The notes under the pieces were generated by a model. It was not told where the DNA came from. It was given only the letters and a program-made list of their open reading frames with translations, and ran no database searches. Made by a program: the position numbers and the translations under genes. Positions 1-9,842 of a DNA stretch of 64,000 nt are shown piece after piece (the first letter of the stretch is position 1; the number at the start of each line of letters is the position of its first letter). The stretch is from Cherax quadricarinatus (taxonomy: Eukaryota; Arthropoda; Malacostraca; Decapoda; Parastacidae), in NCBI RefSeq assembly GCF_038502225.1, contig NC_091391.1:2232821-2296820 (forward strand). The letters are read 5' to 3'.

Positions 1-2949
1 AGCCACAGCCCGGCTGATCAGGAACTGACTTTAGGTGCTTGTCCAGTGCCAGCTTGAAGACTGCCAGGGGTCTGTTGGTAATCCCCCTTATGTGTGCTGG
101 GAGGCAGTTGAACAGTCTCGGGCCCCTGACACTTATTGTATGGTCTCTTAACGTGCTAGTGACACCCCTGCTTTTCATTGGGGGGATGGTGCATCGTCTG
201 CCAAGTCTTTTGTTTTCGTAGTGAGTGATTTTCGTGTGCAAGTTCGGTACTAGTCCCTCTAGGATTTTCCAGGTGTATATAATCATGTATCTCTCCCTCC
301 TGCGTTCCAGGGAATACAGGTTTAGAAACCTCAAGCGCTCCCAGTAATTGAGGTGTTTTATCTCCGTTATGCGCGCCGTGAAAGTTCTCTGTACATTTTC
401 TAGGTCGGCAATTTCACCTGCCTTGAAAGGTGCTGTTAGAGTGCAGCAATATTCCAGCCTAGATAGAACAAGTGACCTGAAGAGTGTCATCATGGGCTTG
501 GCCTCCCTAGTTTTGAAGGTTCTCATTATCCATCCTGTCATTTTTCTAGCAGATGCGATTGATACAATGTTATGGTCCTTGAAGGTGAGATCCTCCGACA
601 TAATCACTCCCAGGTCTTTGACGTTGGTGTTTCGCTCTATTTTGTGGCCAGAATTTGTTTTGTACTCTGATGAAGATTTAATTTCCTCATGTTTACCATA
701 TCTGAGTAATTGAAATTTCTCATCGTTGAACTTCATATTGTTTTCTGCAGCCCACTGAAAGATTTGGTTGATGTCCGCCTGGAGCCTTGCAGTGTCTGCA
801 ATGGAAGACACTGTCATGCAGATTCGGGTGTCATCTGCAAAGGAAGACACGGTGCTGTGGCTGACATCCTTGTCTATGTCGGATATGAGGATGAGGAACA
901 AGATGGGAGCTAGTACTGTGCCTTGTGGAACAGAGCTTTTCACCGTAGCTGCCTCGGACTTTACTCTGTTGACGACTACTCTCTGTGTTCTGTTAGTGAG
1001 GAAATTATAGATCCATCGACCGACTTTTCCTGTTATTCCTTTAGCACGCATTTTGTGCGCTATTACGCCATGGTCACACTTGTCGAAGGCTTTTGCAAAG
1101 TCTGTATATATTACATCTGCATTCTTTTTGTCTTCTAGTGCATTTAGGACCTTGTCGTAGTGATCCAATAGTTGAGACAGACAGGAGCGACCTGTTCTAA
1201 ACCCATGTTGCCCTGGGTTGTGTAACTGATGGGTTTCTAGATGGGTGGTGATCTTGCTTCTTAGGACCCTTTCAAAGATTTTTATGATATGGGATGTTAG
1301 TGCTATTGGTCTGTAGTTCTTTGCTATTGCTTTACTGCCCCCTTTGTGGAGTGGGGCTATGTCTGTTGTTTTTAGTAACTGAGGGACGACCCCCGTGTCC
1401 ATGCTCCCTCTCCATAGGATGGAAAAGGCTCGTGATAGGGGCTTCTTGCAGTTCTTGATGAACACAGAGTTCCATGAGTCTGGCCCTGGGGCAGAGTGCA
1501 TGGGCATGTCATTTATCGCCTGTTCGAAGTCATTTGGCGTCAGGATAACATCGGATAGGCTTGTGTTAATCAAATTTTGTGGCTCTCTCATAAAAAATTC
1601 ATTTTGATCTTCGACTCTCAGTCTGGTTAGCGGCTTGCTAAAAACTGAGTCATATTGGGACTTGAGTAGCTCACTCATTTCCTTGCTGTCATCTGTGTAG
1701 GACCCATCTTGTTTAAGTAGGGGCCCAATACTGGACGTTGTTCTCGATTTTGATTTGGCATAGGAGAAGAAATACTTTGGGTTTCTTTCGATTTCATTTA
1801 TGGCTTTTAGTTCTTCCCGCGATTCCTGACTCCTAAAGGATTCTTTTAGCTTAAGTTCGATGCTTGCTATTTCTCTGACCAGTGTCTCCCTACGCATTTC
1901 AGATATATTGACCTCTTTTAGCCGCTCTGTTATTCTTTTCCGTCGCGTGTAAAGGGAGCGCCTGTCTCTTTCTATTTTACATCTACTCCTCCTTTTTCTT
2001 AGAGGAATAAGCCTTGTGCATACATCGAGTGCCACCGAGTTAATCTGTTCTAGGCATAAGTTGGGGTCTGTGTTGCTTAGTGTATCTTCCCAGCTTATAT
2101 CGGTTAGGACTTGGTTTACTTGGTCCCACTTTATGTTTTTGTTATTGAAGTTGAATTTGGTGAATGCTCCCTCGTGACTAGTCTCATTTTGTCGGTCTGG
2201 GGCTCCACGCATACATGTCTGAACCTCAATTATGTTGTGATCTGAGTATATTGTTTTTGATATGGTGACATTTCTTATCAGATCATCATTGTTAGTGAAG
2301 ATGAGGTCTAGTGTATTCTCCAGTCTAGTAGGCTCTATTATTTGCTGGTTTAAATTGAATTTTGTGCAGAGATTTAAAAGCTCGTGTGAGTGTGAGTTTT
2401 CATCAGAGCTGCCTCCTGGTGTTATTACTGCAACAATATTATTTGCTATATTCCTCCATTTTAGGTGCCTTAAGTTGAAATCCCCCAGGAGCAAGATGTT
2501 GGGTGCAGGAGCTGGAAGATTTTCCAGACAGTGGTCAATTTTTAACAGCTGTTCCTGGAATTGCTGGGATGTTGCATCCGGAGGCTTGTAGACTACCACA
2601 ATGACTAGGTTTTGGTTCTCGACCTTTACTGCTAAAACTTCCACTACATCATTTGAGGCATTTAGCAGTTCTGTGCAAACAAGTGACTCTGCAATGTACA
2701 GGCCAACCCCCCCCCTTTTGCCTGTTCACTCTGTCACATCTGTATAGGTTGTAACCTGGGATCCATATTTCGTTGTCCAAGTGATCCTTTATGTGGGTCT
2801 CAGTGAAAGCCGCGAACATTGCCTTTGCCTCTGCAAGCAGTCCACGGATGAAAGGTATTTTGTTGTTTGTTGCTGGCTTTAGACCCTGTATATTTGCAAA
2901 GAAGAATGTTATCGGACTTGTGGTATTGTTGGTACTGGGGGGGGGGGGA
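1..2949 (-). pseudogene. LINE-A ORF2 (endonuclease-reverse transcriptase), copy A1, frameshifted near the N terminus
   Basis: The minus strand encodes the same endonuclease/RT as copy A2 at 60052-63107, from the TFFFANIQGLKP-like endonuclease start down to KHLKSVPDQPGCGS at the window edge. A homopolymer in the endonuclease domain, read as KGGGVG in A2 from 11 G, has only 9 bases here (C run at 2707-2715), so the reading frame shifts by two bases. A second length-variable tract (A8 then C12 on the minus strand, 2957-2937) lies at the start of ORF2 and also puts the UAAUG start out of frame with the endonuclease. The Trp codon that has become a stop in A2 is intact here (near 268-272). I did not check every codon between 2700 and 1 for stops; no break is obvious. 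Homopolymer length could also be sequencing error. Confidence 0.8.
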
Positions 2950-2966
2950 TTTTTTTTCCGGCATTA
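2937..2966 (-). other. ORF1/ORF2 junction of LINE-A copy A1: UAAUG overlap plus A8/C12 tracts
   Basis: On the minus strand the ORF1 stop TAA (2966-2964) overlaps an ATG (2964-2962) as TAATG. This is followed by codons for MPEK, an A8 run, a T and a C12 run. From this ATG the endonuclease frame is reached only if the summed A+C run length is 1 modulo 3; here it is 20. Copy A2 has 15. TAATG overlaps are the known arrangement for termination-reinitiation of ORF2 in several non-LTR elements, so this ATG is the likely ORF2 start. Confidence 0.5.
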
Positions 2967-5492
2967 GTATCTGTATCTGTTGGTTTGGAGTGGAGGCCAT
3001 CGACTGTGGTTCCACTCCAGGAATGACTGGATTTGGTGTACGATTTCTGCCATTTCCTGCCAGTTTTTTTTCCTTCCTGGCACTAAAAAACCTCTCCCTC
3101 TTGAGTGGCTGTGGCTACCCAGGTTTTCCCATGGCCTGGATGTTTTGTATCTTTTTGTCCCCTTTAGATGGTATGCCTGGCAATTTAAGTTATAGCACAG
3201 TCTTTCCTGTACTGAAGAGGTACACATTTCAGGGTGAAAAAGCTTACAGGAAGGGAGTTTGCATTTTCCTGTTGTCATATGGGCATGGCATTTTCTAGGG
3301 TGGTCATAGTTGCATGTCCCGTCTGTTTTTCCAGATTTCCCATGCCAGCAGATACCAAGTGCATAGTATGTGCACAGGCTTGGTTTCCGCTTGCCTTGGG
3401 TTTCTGTGACTGTATTCCCTGTTGGTGCATGTTTCCCTGTCTTACTTCTATCCTCCCTAGCACCAACAATGGAGCTCCCACCAGTTGTTTTTGGTAATTT
3501 ATCCTCAGTATTGCTATTGGAGTCCTCTTGTTTGCTATTTCCTGCGGTATTTCTAGTTTGCAATATTGGTTTTATCTTATCTTTGACTACACTTGTTTCC
3601 CTACTATGGCTCCTGTCCCCTATGAGGTCATTTATATGTATTCCTTCCTGCGTATAATTCCCGACTACCTGGACAAAATCTCCAGCTTCACCATTACTGT
3701 CTCCCAGGACAGTATCTCCAGCTTCACCATTACTGTCTCCCAGGACAGCACCTCCAGCTTCACCATTTCTGTCTCCCAGGACAGCACCTCCAGCTTCACC
3801 ATTACTGTCTCCCAGGACAGCACCTCCAGCTTCACCATTACTGTCTCCCAGGACAGCACCTCCAGCTTCACCATTACTGTCTCCCAGGACAGCACCTCCA
3901 GCTTCACCATTACTGTCTCCCAGGACAGCACCTCCAGCTTCACCATTACTGTCTCCCAGAACAGTACCTCCAGCTTCACCATTACTGTCTCCCAGGACAG
4001 CACCTCCAGCTTCACCATTACTGTCTCCCAGGACAGCACCTCCAGCTTCACCATTACTGTCTCCCAGGACAGCACCTCCAGCTTCACCATTACTGTCTCC
4101 CAGGACAGCACCTCCAGCTTCACCATTACTGTCTCCCAGGACAGTATCTCCAGCTTCACCATTACTGTCTCCCAGGACAGCACCTCCAGCTTCACCATTA
4201 CTGTCTCCCAGGACAGCACCTCCAGCTTCACCATTACTGTCTCCCAGGACAGCACCTCCAGCTTCACCATTACTGTCTCCCAGGACAGCACCTCCAGCTT
4301 CACCATTACTGTCTCCCAGGACAGCACCTCCAGCTTCACCATTACTGTCTCCCAGGACAGCACCTCCAGCTTCACCATTACTGTCTCCCAGGACAGCACC
4401 TCCAGCTTCACCATTACTGTCTCCCAGGACAGCACCTCCAGCTTCACCATTACTGTCTCCCAGGACAGCACCTCCAGCTTCACCATTACTGTCTCCCAGG
4501 ACAGCACCTCCAGCTTCACCATTACTGTCTCCCAGGACAGCACCTCCAGCTTCACCATTACTGTCTCCCAGGACAGCACCTCCAGCTTCACCATTACTGT
4601 CTCCCAGGACAGCACCTCCAGCTTCACCATTACTGTCTCCCAGGACAGCACCTCCAGCTTCACCATTACTGTCTCCCAGGACAGCACCTCCAGCTTCACC
4701 ATTACTGTCTCCCAGGACAGCACCTCCAGCTTCACCATTACTGTCTCCCAGGACAGCACCTCCAGCTTCACCATTACTGTCTCCCAGGACAGCACCTCCA
4801 GCTTCACCATTACTGTCTCCCAGGACAGCACCTCCAGCTTCACCATTACTGTCTCCCAGGACAGCACCTCCAGCTTCACCATTACTGTCTCCCAGGACAG
4901 CACCTCCAGCTTCACCATTACTGTCTCCCAGGACAGCACCTCCAGCTTCACCATTACTGTCTCCCAGGACAGCATCTCCAGCTTCACCATTACTGTCTCC
5001 CAGGACAGCACCTCCAGCTTCACCATTACTGTCTCCCAGGACAGCACCTCCAGCTTCACCATTACTGTCTCCCAGGACAGTATCTCCAGCTTCACCATTT
5101 CTGTCTCCCAGGACAGCACCTCCAGCTTCACCATTACTGTCTCCCAGGACAGCACTATCAGCCCCACATTTACTGACTACCAGGACATCACCTCCAGCCT
5201 TACAGTTTATGACTACATGGCCAGTATCAAGGGCAGTACCATTCAGCCCAGACTTTTTATGTTCCCATCTGTTGTAGAAAGCTTCCAGGTTTTCTATGAA
5301 AGCAGCTTTGATGTTGACCTCTTTTAATACCCTTGTGATTTTAGTCCACAGATTTTCCTCATTTGGGCATACCCAAAAACACTTCTCTGTTTTAATACTG
5401 CTTGTAGCTAGTTCTGGGATATCTGCACAAGGAGCGTGACACCAATTTCCACAAAAATGACAATTTATCCATGTGGAAGCCCGTTTGTTTGA
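2964..5492 (-). CDS. LINE-A ORF1: PHD-like finger + 12-residue repeats + triple CCCH zinc finger, 5'-truncated
   Basis: One minus-strand frame is open from the codon at 5492 to the TAA at 2964, 842 codons, without an ATG because the 5' end is missing. First comes a PHD-like motif, CxxCxxWxHxxC (residues read CHFCGNWCHAPC), followed by a WVC pair about 20 residues later. A short helical stretch follows (ENLEAFYNRW). Then come about 41 tandem 12-residue units, consensus GGAVLGDSNGEA, encoded by the 36-bp array at 3680-5160; degenerate units flank the array. The C-terminal part holds three CCCH fingers, spaced C-x7-C-x11-C-x3-H, C-x8-C-x4-C-x3-H and C-x8-C-x4-C-x3-H, then an RGRG segment and a tail ending NRYRY. 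PHD domains are known in ORF1 of CR1-like LINEs. Zinc fingers suggest RNA or nucleic-acid binding in the RNP; that function is inferred. The open frame implies the array grew by multiples of 36. Confidence 0.8.
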   Translation of the reverse strand, partial: SNKRASTWINCHFCGNWCHAPCADIPELATSSIKTEKCFWVCPNEENLWTKITRVLKEVNIKAAFIENLEAFYNRWEHKKSGLNGTALDTGHVVINCKAGGDVLVVSKCGADSAVLGDSNGEAGGAVLGDRNGEAGDTVLGDSNGEAGGAVLGDSNGEAGGAVLGDSNGEAGDAVLGDSNGEAGGAVLGDSNGEAGGAVLGDSNGEAGGAVLGDSNGEAGGAVLGDSNGEAGGAVLGDSNGEAGGAVLGDSNGEAGGAVLGDSNGEAGGAVLGDSNGEAGGAVLGDSNGEAGGAVLGDSNGEAGGAVLGDSNGEAGGAVLGDSNGEAGGAVLGDSNGEAGGAVLGDSNGEAGGAVLGDSNGEAGGAVLGDSNGEAGGAVLGDSNGEAGGAVLGDSNGEAGGAVLGDSNGEAGGAVLGDSNGEAGGAVLGDSNGEAGGAVLGDSNGEAGDTVLGDSNGEAGGAVLGDSNGEAGGAVLGDSNGEAGGAVLGDSNGEAGGAVLGDSNGEAGGTVLGDSNGEAGGAVLGDSNGEAGGAVLGDSNGEAGGAVLGDSNGEAGGAVLGDSNGEAGGAVLGDRNGEAGGAVLGDSNGEAGDTVLGDSNGEAGDFVQVVGNYTQEGIHINDLIGDRSHSRETSVVKDKIKPILQTRNTAGNSKQEDSNSNTEDKLPKTTGGSSIVGAREDRSKTGKHAPTGNTVTETQGKRKPSLCTYYALGICWHGKSGKTDGTCNYDHPRKCHAHMTTGKCKLPSCKLFHPEMCTSSVQERLCYNLNCQAYHLKGTKRYKTSRPWENLGSHSHSRGRGFLVPGRKKNWQEMAEIVHQIQSFLEWNHSRWPPLQTNRYRY
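3680..5160. repeat. 36-bp minisatellite, about 41 copies, inside LINE-A ORF1
   Basis: The unit can be read at 3788-3823. Copies are nearly identical; variants include AGTATC for AGCACC at the edges and at 4141, 4975 and 5077, and one AGAACAGTACC unit near 3958. The period is a multiple of three and no unit has a stop in several frames, so long open frames appear on both strands. The biologically meaningful one is the minus frame continuous with the CCCH region. Degenerate half-units lie just outside (3662-3679 and 5161-5200), as expected for an array grown from a short coding repeat. Confidence 0.95.
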
Positions 5493-5496
5493 CTAA

Positions 5497-5665
5497 GTAA
5501 GTAAGTTTATTCAGGTATACACAAATACAGTTACATAGAATTATCATACATAGCAGAATATGTGTAGAGAACCTGGGATAACCCAAAAAAGTCAGACAGA
5601 GTGACTTATTTCCATTGGGGTCCTTTAGACTTAGTCCTTTAGACTGACCACAGACTACACACAGC
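5497..5665 (-). mobile_element. SINE-tail fragment with alternative 3' end
   Basis: Read on the minus strand, this shares GGACCCCAATGGAAATAAG and the GACTTT..TTGGGTTATCC block with the tRNA-derived SINEs at 6674-6990, 48177-48476 and 52173-52560. It then continues into a different 3' tail ending in TTACTTACTTA. A close relative lies at 10547-10672. It is 5'-truncated, and the small repeat near 5626-5650 (CCTTTAGACT, twice) is a local duplication. It abuts the truncated 5' end of LINE-A copy A1. Confidence 0.6.
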
Positions 5666-5895
5666 TTCATAATGATTTGAATGGTTGATTTACTGTAATT
5701 CTACTAGCAACCTCTTGAATATTATATTAATAACCTTAAATGAAGCTCTAGCTATTTGTATTTCTGTTTCTAACTGTTTTTGTATATTGGACAGCTTACC
5801 GTGCACGTTCCTGATTTTTAATGTTTGTGTTTATAAGGGCGCCTACAACCCCATCCGTTTACAGTCTGCTTTATTGTCCAACGAAACTGTTTGTA
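5666..5895. other. no recognisable feature
   Basis: AT-rich, apparently single-copy sequence between the SINE-tail fragment and a short minisatellite. I see no coding signal, repeat or RNA. Confidence 0.4.
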
Positions 5896-5988
5896 ACCAG
5901 TCCCGGGTTCGGACCAGTCAAGGGTTCGGACCAGTCCCGGGTTCGGACCAGTCAAGGGTTCGGACCAGTCAAGGGTTCGGACCAGTCG
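5896..5988. repeat. 17-bp minisatellite, about 5 copies
   Basis: The unit is GGGTTCGGACCAGTCAA, with CC replacing AA in alternate copies. Five consecutive units are seen. Confidence 0.9.
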
Positions 5989-5998
5989 ATCTGCTCTG

Positions 5999-6389
5999 AT
6001 CAGTGGGTCACTTATTTAAAACATACTGGTCGGTGATTTGAGCTAACACATGAAGGATCTACTGGAAATTATCTACCCGAGTAATATGTGATTTGACTGA
6101 TACAAAAGTATAACTTGCGTGTTGAAGAGCCGGTGATATCTGGCAGCTCCTACAATGACGAACGGTCGACTTCCACCCTTGTTTATCAATCGCTGTATCT
6201 AGCTTTTCTATTTTTTTTTTCGTCTCCACCACAATAAATGCTATATTATCACTATAGTTGACTGGTGCAAATTTTTGGAGGAAGGACGCTTTTTCTGTAG
6301 TAATAATTTCTTCTCGTTGTGTATATTGCGAGCGCTGGTAACTACAGGTTATATGAAATTCACAGTAACGTCTGGTATTTCAAGAAAAA
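5999..6389. other. no clear gene; possible diverged 5' part of LINE-B
   Basis: This lies immediately upstream of recognisable LINE-B endonuclease sequence but carries stops in all frames I checked, and I could not identify endonuclease motifs. It may be decayed LINE sequence or flanking DNA. Confidence 0.3.
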
Positions 6390-6680
6390 GAAACTAATGA
6401 TGGTGGCATACTAGAACTGTGTCTTGGATTTAATACATCATATATGATGCATGACTCTGTCATAGTTGATGATCTTCTATCTGATCACTTCCCAAGACTA
6501 ACAACTGTCAATCTTGATCACATCTCCAGCAATCAAGGAGCTAAATACAGAAGGAGGAAACTTATTCTCAACCCAGAACACAGAGACAACTTTATTAACC
6601 ACTTGGATCAATGGTATAAGAATTATGAGCCCATTGGCACACAAAAATTTAATGATGATTTAATTACCACTATTAAGATA
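6390..6680 (+). pseudogene. LINE-B endonuclease C-terminal fragment
   Basis: The frame from about 6390 reads ETNDGGILELC and then DDLLSDHFPRL at about 6466-6500. The SDH triplet matches the last catalytic motif (SDH) of APE-type endonucleases of LINEs. The frame ends in TAA at 6684-6686, created by the inserted SINE tail. It is in the same frame class as the RT ORF beyond the SINE, so both once formed one ORF2. The N-terminal endonuclease motifs (ETH, GDFN) are not visible upstream. Confidence 0.6.
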
Positions 6681-6990
6681 AGATAAGATTTCGTTCGGAT
6701 TTTTAACCCCGGAGGGTTAGCCACCCAGGATAACCCAAGAAAGTCAGTGCGTCATCGAGGACTGTCTAACTTATTTCCATTGGGGTCTTAATCTTGTCCC
6801 CCAGGATGCCACCCACACCAGTCGACTAACACCCAGGTACCTATTTGCTGCTAGGTGAACAGGACAATAGGTGTAAGGAAACGTGTCGAAATGTTTCCAC
6901 CCGCCGGGAATCGAACCCGGGCCCTCCGTGTGTGAAGCGGGAGCTTTAGCCACCAGGCCACCGGGCCTGGTGGCCCGGGGAGGAATAGGA
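6674..6990 (-). mobile_element. tRNA-derived SINE inserted in LINE-B
   Basis: On the minus strand a tRNA-like head carries the B-box GGTTCGATTCC and an A-box-like TGGCCTGGTGG. The body contains CACCTAGCAGCAAATAGG and GTACCTGGGTGTTAG, and the tail ends in TCTTATCTTATCTTA. It is closely similar to the plus copy at 48177-48476 and the minus copy at 52173-52560. CCACTAT occurs on both sides (6662-6668 and 7003-7009), a possible short target duplication. Confidence 0.85.
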
Positions 6991-7001
6991 AACAAAGACC
7001 C

Positions 7002-9842
7002 TCCACTATAAATAACAATAAAAACCAATGTAAATACTATAATGATCCACAGCTACACAATCTAACACATGAAGCTAGGAGGATTGGTAAAGCATACCGT
7101 GAATGTAGAACCCCAGACCTGCTCAGAACGTTCCAAGCTGCACTAACAAATGCAAGGATTAGAAAGGAAGAACTTAGGCAACAGGAATGGGAACAGTTTG
7201 TTAGTGGATTAAATAGGTCCACCCCTTTGAGTTTGGCTTGGAAAGGTATAAATAAAATAACCAGGAAAAAGACTGGCAATGTTGCTCATCCCTTTCCTCT
7301 TGAAAAAGCAAATGACCTCATAAATGACTGGTCCAAAACATCCAGGCATGAAAGCCTTCCATCTCATATTAGAAAAAACTTAGAGAGTACTTCTGAAGAA
7401 ATGTTGAAACTGATTAATTTTATGAGCCAAAATACTGATGAGAGTGATTGCCTCTTCACCGAGTATGAATTAGATAATGCATTAACCAAAGGTCGATCAA
7501 CTGCTCCTGGAGAGGATGGTATAACCTATGATATTCTCAGAACTCTAAGGCACGTGCCTGATAACCCTTTGTTGGCACTGTATAATCTCAGTTACATTAA
7601 GGGCGTTCTTCCTACTTCCTGGACCAATAGTCTCATTGTGCCCATCCCTAAGCCCCAACAGCCTGATACATTTAGGCCGATCTCCTTAACTAGTTGTCTT
7701 TGTAAAACTTTTGAAAGAATGATGCTTAACAGACTGTACTACAGAATCAGACACCAACTTTCCCCCTACCTCTATGGGTTCATGAAAGGTAAAAGTGTGC
7801 AGAACTGTATTTCCACCTTTCTCACTGCACACACCTCTACTAGTTTTACCACTTTTCTTGATCTAAAATCTGCATTTGATATTGTGAACAGAACCGTTAT
7901 ACTACATGAACTAGCCAAAATGAATATTGGTGGTAGCTTACTCTGCTGGATAATAGGATACCTGTCAAATAGAGTATCCTCTGTCCTTTACCAAGGCTTC
8001 AGAAGTGATTCTAAAGAAATGTCTTTAGGTACACCGCAGGGAGGAGTTCTTAGTCCCATGCTATTTAATATTCTGATTAATGCTCTCCTAAATGCTCTAC
8101 CTGCCTCACCTAAACATATAGCTATAAGCTATGCTGATGATATCATGATCCATACAACAGGGCATAAGAAGATGAATACCATTCTTAATGAAGTTCAAGC
8201 AATTTGTAATCGACTAGGCCTCATAATATCTTCCTCTAAAACAAAGGTATTAACAAGCAAACGACATCCCCCACCCATCTATTTGCAGGGTGAAATCATT
8301 AGCTACGTTAAAACTTACAGATATCTTGGTGTAGATGTACCCTTTAACAAATCCACTATACCACAACTAAACAAGAAATGCAAAGCTAGGCTAAATGCTC
8401 TCAAAGCTGTTGCTGGCTACAATCCCAACTATGGTGCTAATGTGAGAATCGTGAGAATGATGTACATAGCCTATGTTAGGTCCTTAATTGATTATGCTGC
8501 TCCCATGTTGATATTAGCTAGAGAAAGTTCTCTCCGACCCTTGGAGTTAATGCAAAATGAAGCTCTCAGAATTATTCTTGGCTGTCCCAGATCTACAAAA
8601 GTTCTTAACATGAGGAAGGAGCTTGGTATTTCTAGTATCAGTGATAGGATTGTTGAAATTAACACTGTACTCGGTATTAGAATGTTGAGAAACGAACCAG
8701 ACACTGTCACAGTGAATCTTACCAAGTGTCTAGAGGTAAATACACACAGATCTAAATGGATTGTTAAAACGTGCAATTGCATTAAGTTTTATAACCTGCA
8801 TGAACTGTATCACTATAGGCAACAAGAGCATTTCACCCCTCCATGGAAGATGTGTTCATTTAATATCACATACCTACAAGTCCCTCCCAAGAAGCTCATT
8901 GCTAGTAATCCCTTCCTTAAATCTCTTGTTAGAGCAACTGCTCAAGAAGAAATTTCTCACCTAGCTGGTAGTAATAAGTTATCACAAGTTATATACACTG
9001 ATGGATCTAAACAGGAGTCTTCTGGCAGGGCTGCATCTGCTCTTGTTGCCACCTCCCTAGTTAAGAATGATAATAAATTTGTTGAGTTAGGCATAAGAAT
9101 TAACAACTGGGCGTCTACACTGCAAACTGAATTGTTTGCAATCCTAATGGCGCTAAAGCTAACCTATGACACTGAGCTTGACTCTATCATCATTACTGAT
9201 TCTATGTCATCATTGAAGGCTCTTGGCTCATATAATGACTCCAACAACATGCTCGTTGGGGAAGCCAGGTATAGATACTCAAAAATTAGGGACAAAGGAA
9301 TTAATGTACAATTACTATGGATCCCATCACACATTGGATTACTCCTTCATGATAAAGTTGATATGTTAGCCAAGAAGAGTATCCAGAAGGAGAATGTAGA
9401 ATATAACTTTGGTATAACTGTGTCTAGCATTAGGAATAATATTAGGAGAGAAGTAAATAATGAAAATGATTGTTATAGGAATGCAGTTAGAAGCCTGAGT
9501 AGATCTATAACCCACTATGATAACATGAACGTAGATAAGTATGTTTATGGAGCAACTTGCAATGTGAACATACTGACTGATGTTGTAGTGGCCAGGCTTA
9601 GGCTTGGTTACAAGTACTTCTGGCAGTTTGGGAGACACACAGATGATGATCAAACTAAATGTAAATTATGTGATCAGGCATATGGTCACTCTCTTGAACA
9701 CTATGTGCTTAATTGTCCACTTATTGAGGAATACAGAGACAGACAGTATAATAACCTATGTGACATGTCAAGATATCTTATTAATGAAAATAAGATACCA
9801 GATATACTAAGCAAATTTCCTAAATTTGCTTGTAACAGATAA
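7002..9842 (+). CDS. LINE-B ORF2: reverse transcriptase-RNase H polyprotein (N-terminally interrupted)
   Basis: The frame is open from the end of the SINE to TAA at 9840-9842, about 946 codons; the first ATG is at 7227. Numbering from that ATG, RT motifs are GRSTAPGEDGI (near 90), FRPISLTSCLCKTFERM (near 150), LDLKSAFD with catalytic D about 212, TPQGGVLSPMLFN (near 270) and YADD at about 302-305. RNase H motifs are TDGSK (D about 592), TELFAI (E), ITDSMSSL (D) and SHIG...D. The C terminus has a CKLC...H....C knuckle near 812. All catalytic residues I can identify are present, so RT and RNase H look intact. The endonuclease is lost or broken upstream by the SINE, so this copy is probably not autonomous. 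The product would copy LINE RNA at a nicked target and remove RNA from the hybrid. Confidence 0.93.
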   Translation, partial: STINNNKNQCKYYNDPQLHNLTHEARRIGKAYRECRTPDLLRTFQAALTNARIRKEELRQQEWEQFVSGLNRSTPLSLAWKGINKITRKKTGNVAHPFPLEKANDLINDWSKTSRHESLPSHIRKNLESTSEEMLKLINFMSQNTDESDCLFTEYELDNALTKGRSTAPGEDGITYDILRTLRHVPDNPLLALYNLSYIKGVLPTSWTNSLIVPIPKPQQPDTFRPISLTSCLCKTFERMMLNRLYYRIRHQLSPYLYGFMKGKSVQNCISTFLTAHTSTSFTTFLDLKSAFDIVNRTVILHELAKMNIGGSLLCWIIGYLSNRVSSVLYQGFRSDSKEMSLGTPQGGVLSPMLFNILINALLNALPASPKHIAISYADDIMIHTTGHKKMNTILNEVQAICNRLGLIISSSKTKVLTSKRHPPPIYLQGEIISYVKTYRYLGVDVPFNKSTIPQLNKKCKARLNALKAVAGYNPNYGANVRIVRMMYIAYVRSLIDYAAPMLILARESSLRPLELMQNEALRIILGCPRSTKVLNMRKELGISSISDRIVEINTVLGIRMLRNEPDTVTVNLTKCLEVNTHRSKWIVKTCNCIKFYNLHELYHYRQQEHFTPPWKMCSFNITYLQVPPKKLIASNPFLKSLVRATAQEEISHLAGSNKLSQVIYTDGSKQESSGRAASALVATSLVKNDNKFVELGIRINNWASTLQTELFAILMALKLTYDTELDSIIITDSMSSLKALGSYNDSNNMLVGEARYRYSKIRDKGINVQLLWIPSHIGLLLHDKVDMLAKKSIQKENVEYNFGITVSSIRNNIRREVNNENDCYRNAVRSLSRSITHYDNMNVDKYVYGATCNVNILTDVVVARLRLGYKYFWQFGRHTDDDQTKCKLCDQAYGHSLEHYVLNCPLIEEYRDRQYNNLCDMSRYLINENKIPDILSKFPKFACNR

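Larger units (their letters stand above)
1..5492 (-). mobile_element. LINE-A copy A1, CR1/Jockey-like non-LTR retrotransposon, 5'-truncated
   Basis: Reading the minus strand from 5492 to 1 gives ORF1 (PHD-like finger, 12-residue repeats, CCCH fingers) followed by ORF2 (APE-type endonuclease and reverse transcriptase). Protein and DNA are nearly identical to the plus-strand copy at 59489-63147 and to the partial copies at 55622-57218, 45910-46625 and 50653-51143. The 5' end is lost: an in-frame TAG lies at 5495-5493, where an unrelated SINE-tail sequence begins. The 3' end runs off the left edge of the window, about 40 codons before the expected ORF2 stop. The near-identity among copies suggests recent activity. 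The clade assignment rests on the RT motifs and the short tandem 3' end of sister copies; CR1, L2 or Jockey cannot be separated by eye. Confidence 0.9.

Noticed and set aside
348..1138. Plus-strand open frames in the first 2.6 kb and their repeats at 46-48, 56 and 62 kb
   Set aside because: They are antisense shadows of LINE-A and LINE-C ORF2, recurring identically opposite every copy.
3528..5327. 599-codon plus-strand frame and 500-codon minus frame across the 36-bp array
   Set aside because: Neither is in the frame that joins the zinc-finger parts of LINE-A ORF1; they are open only because the unit lacks stops.
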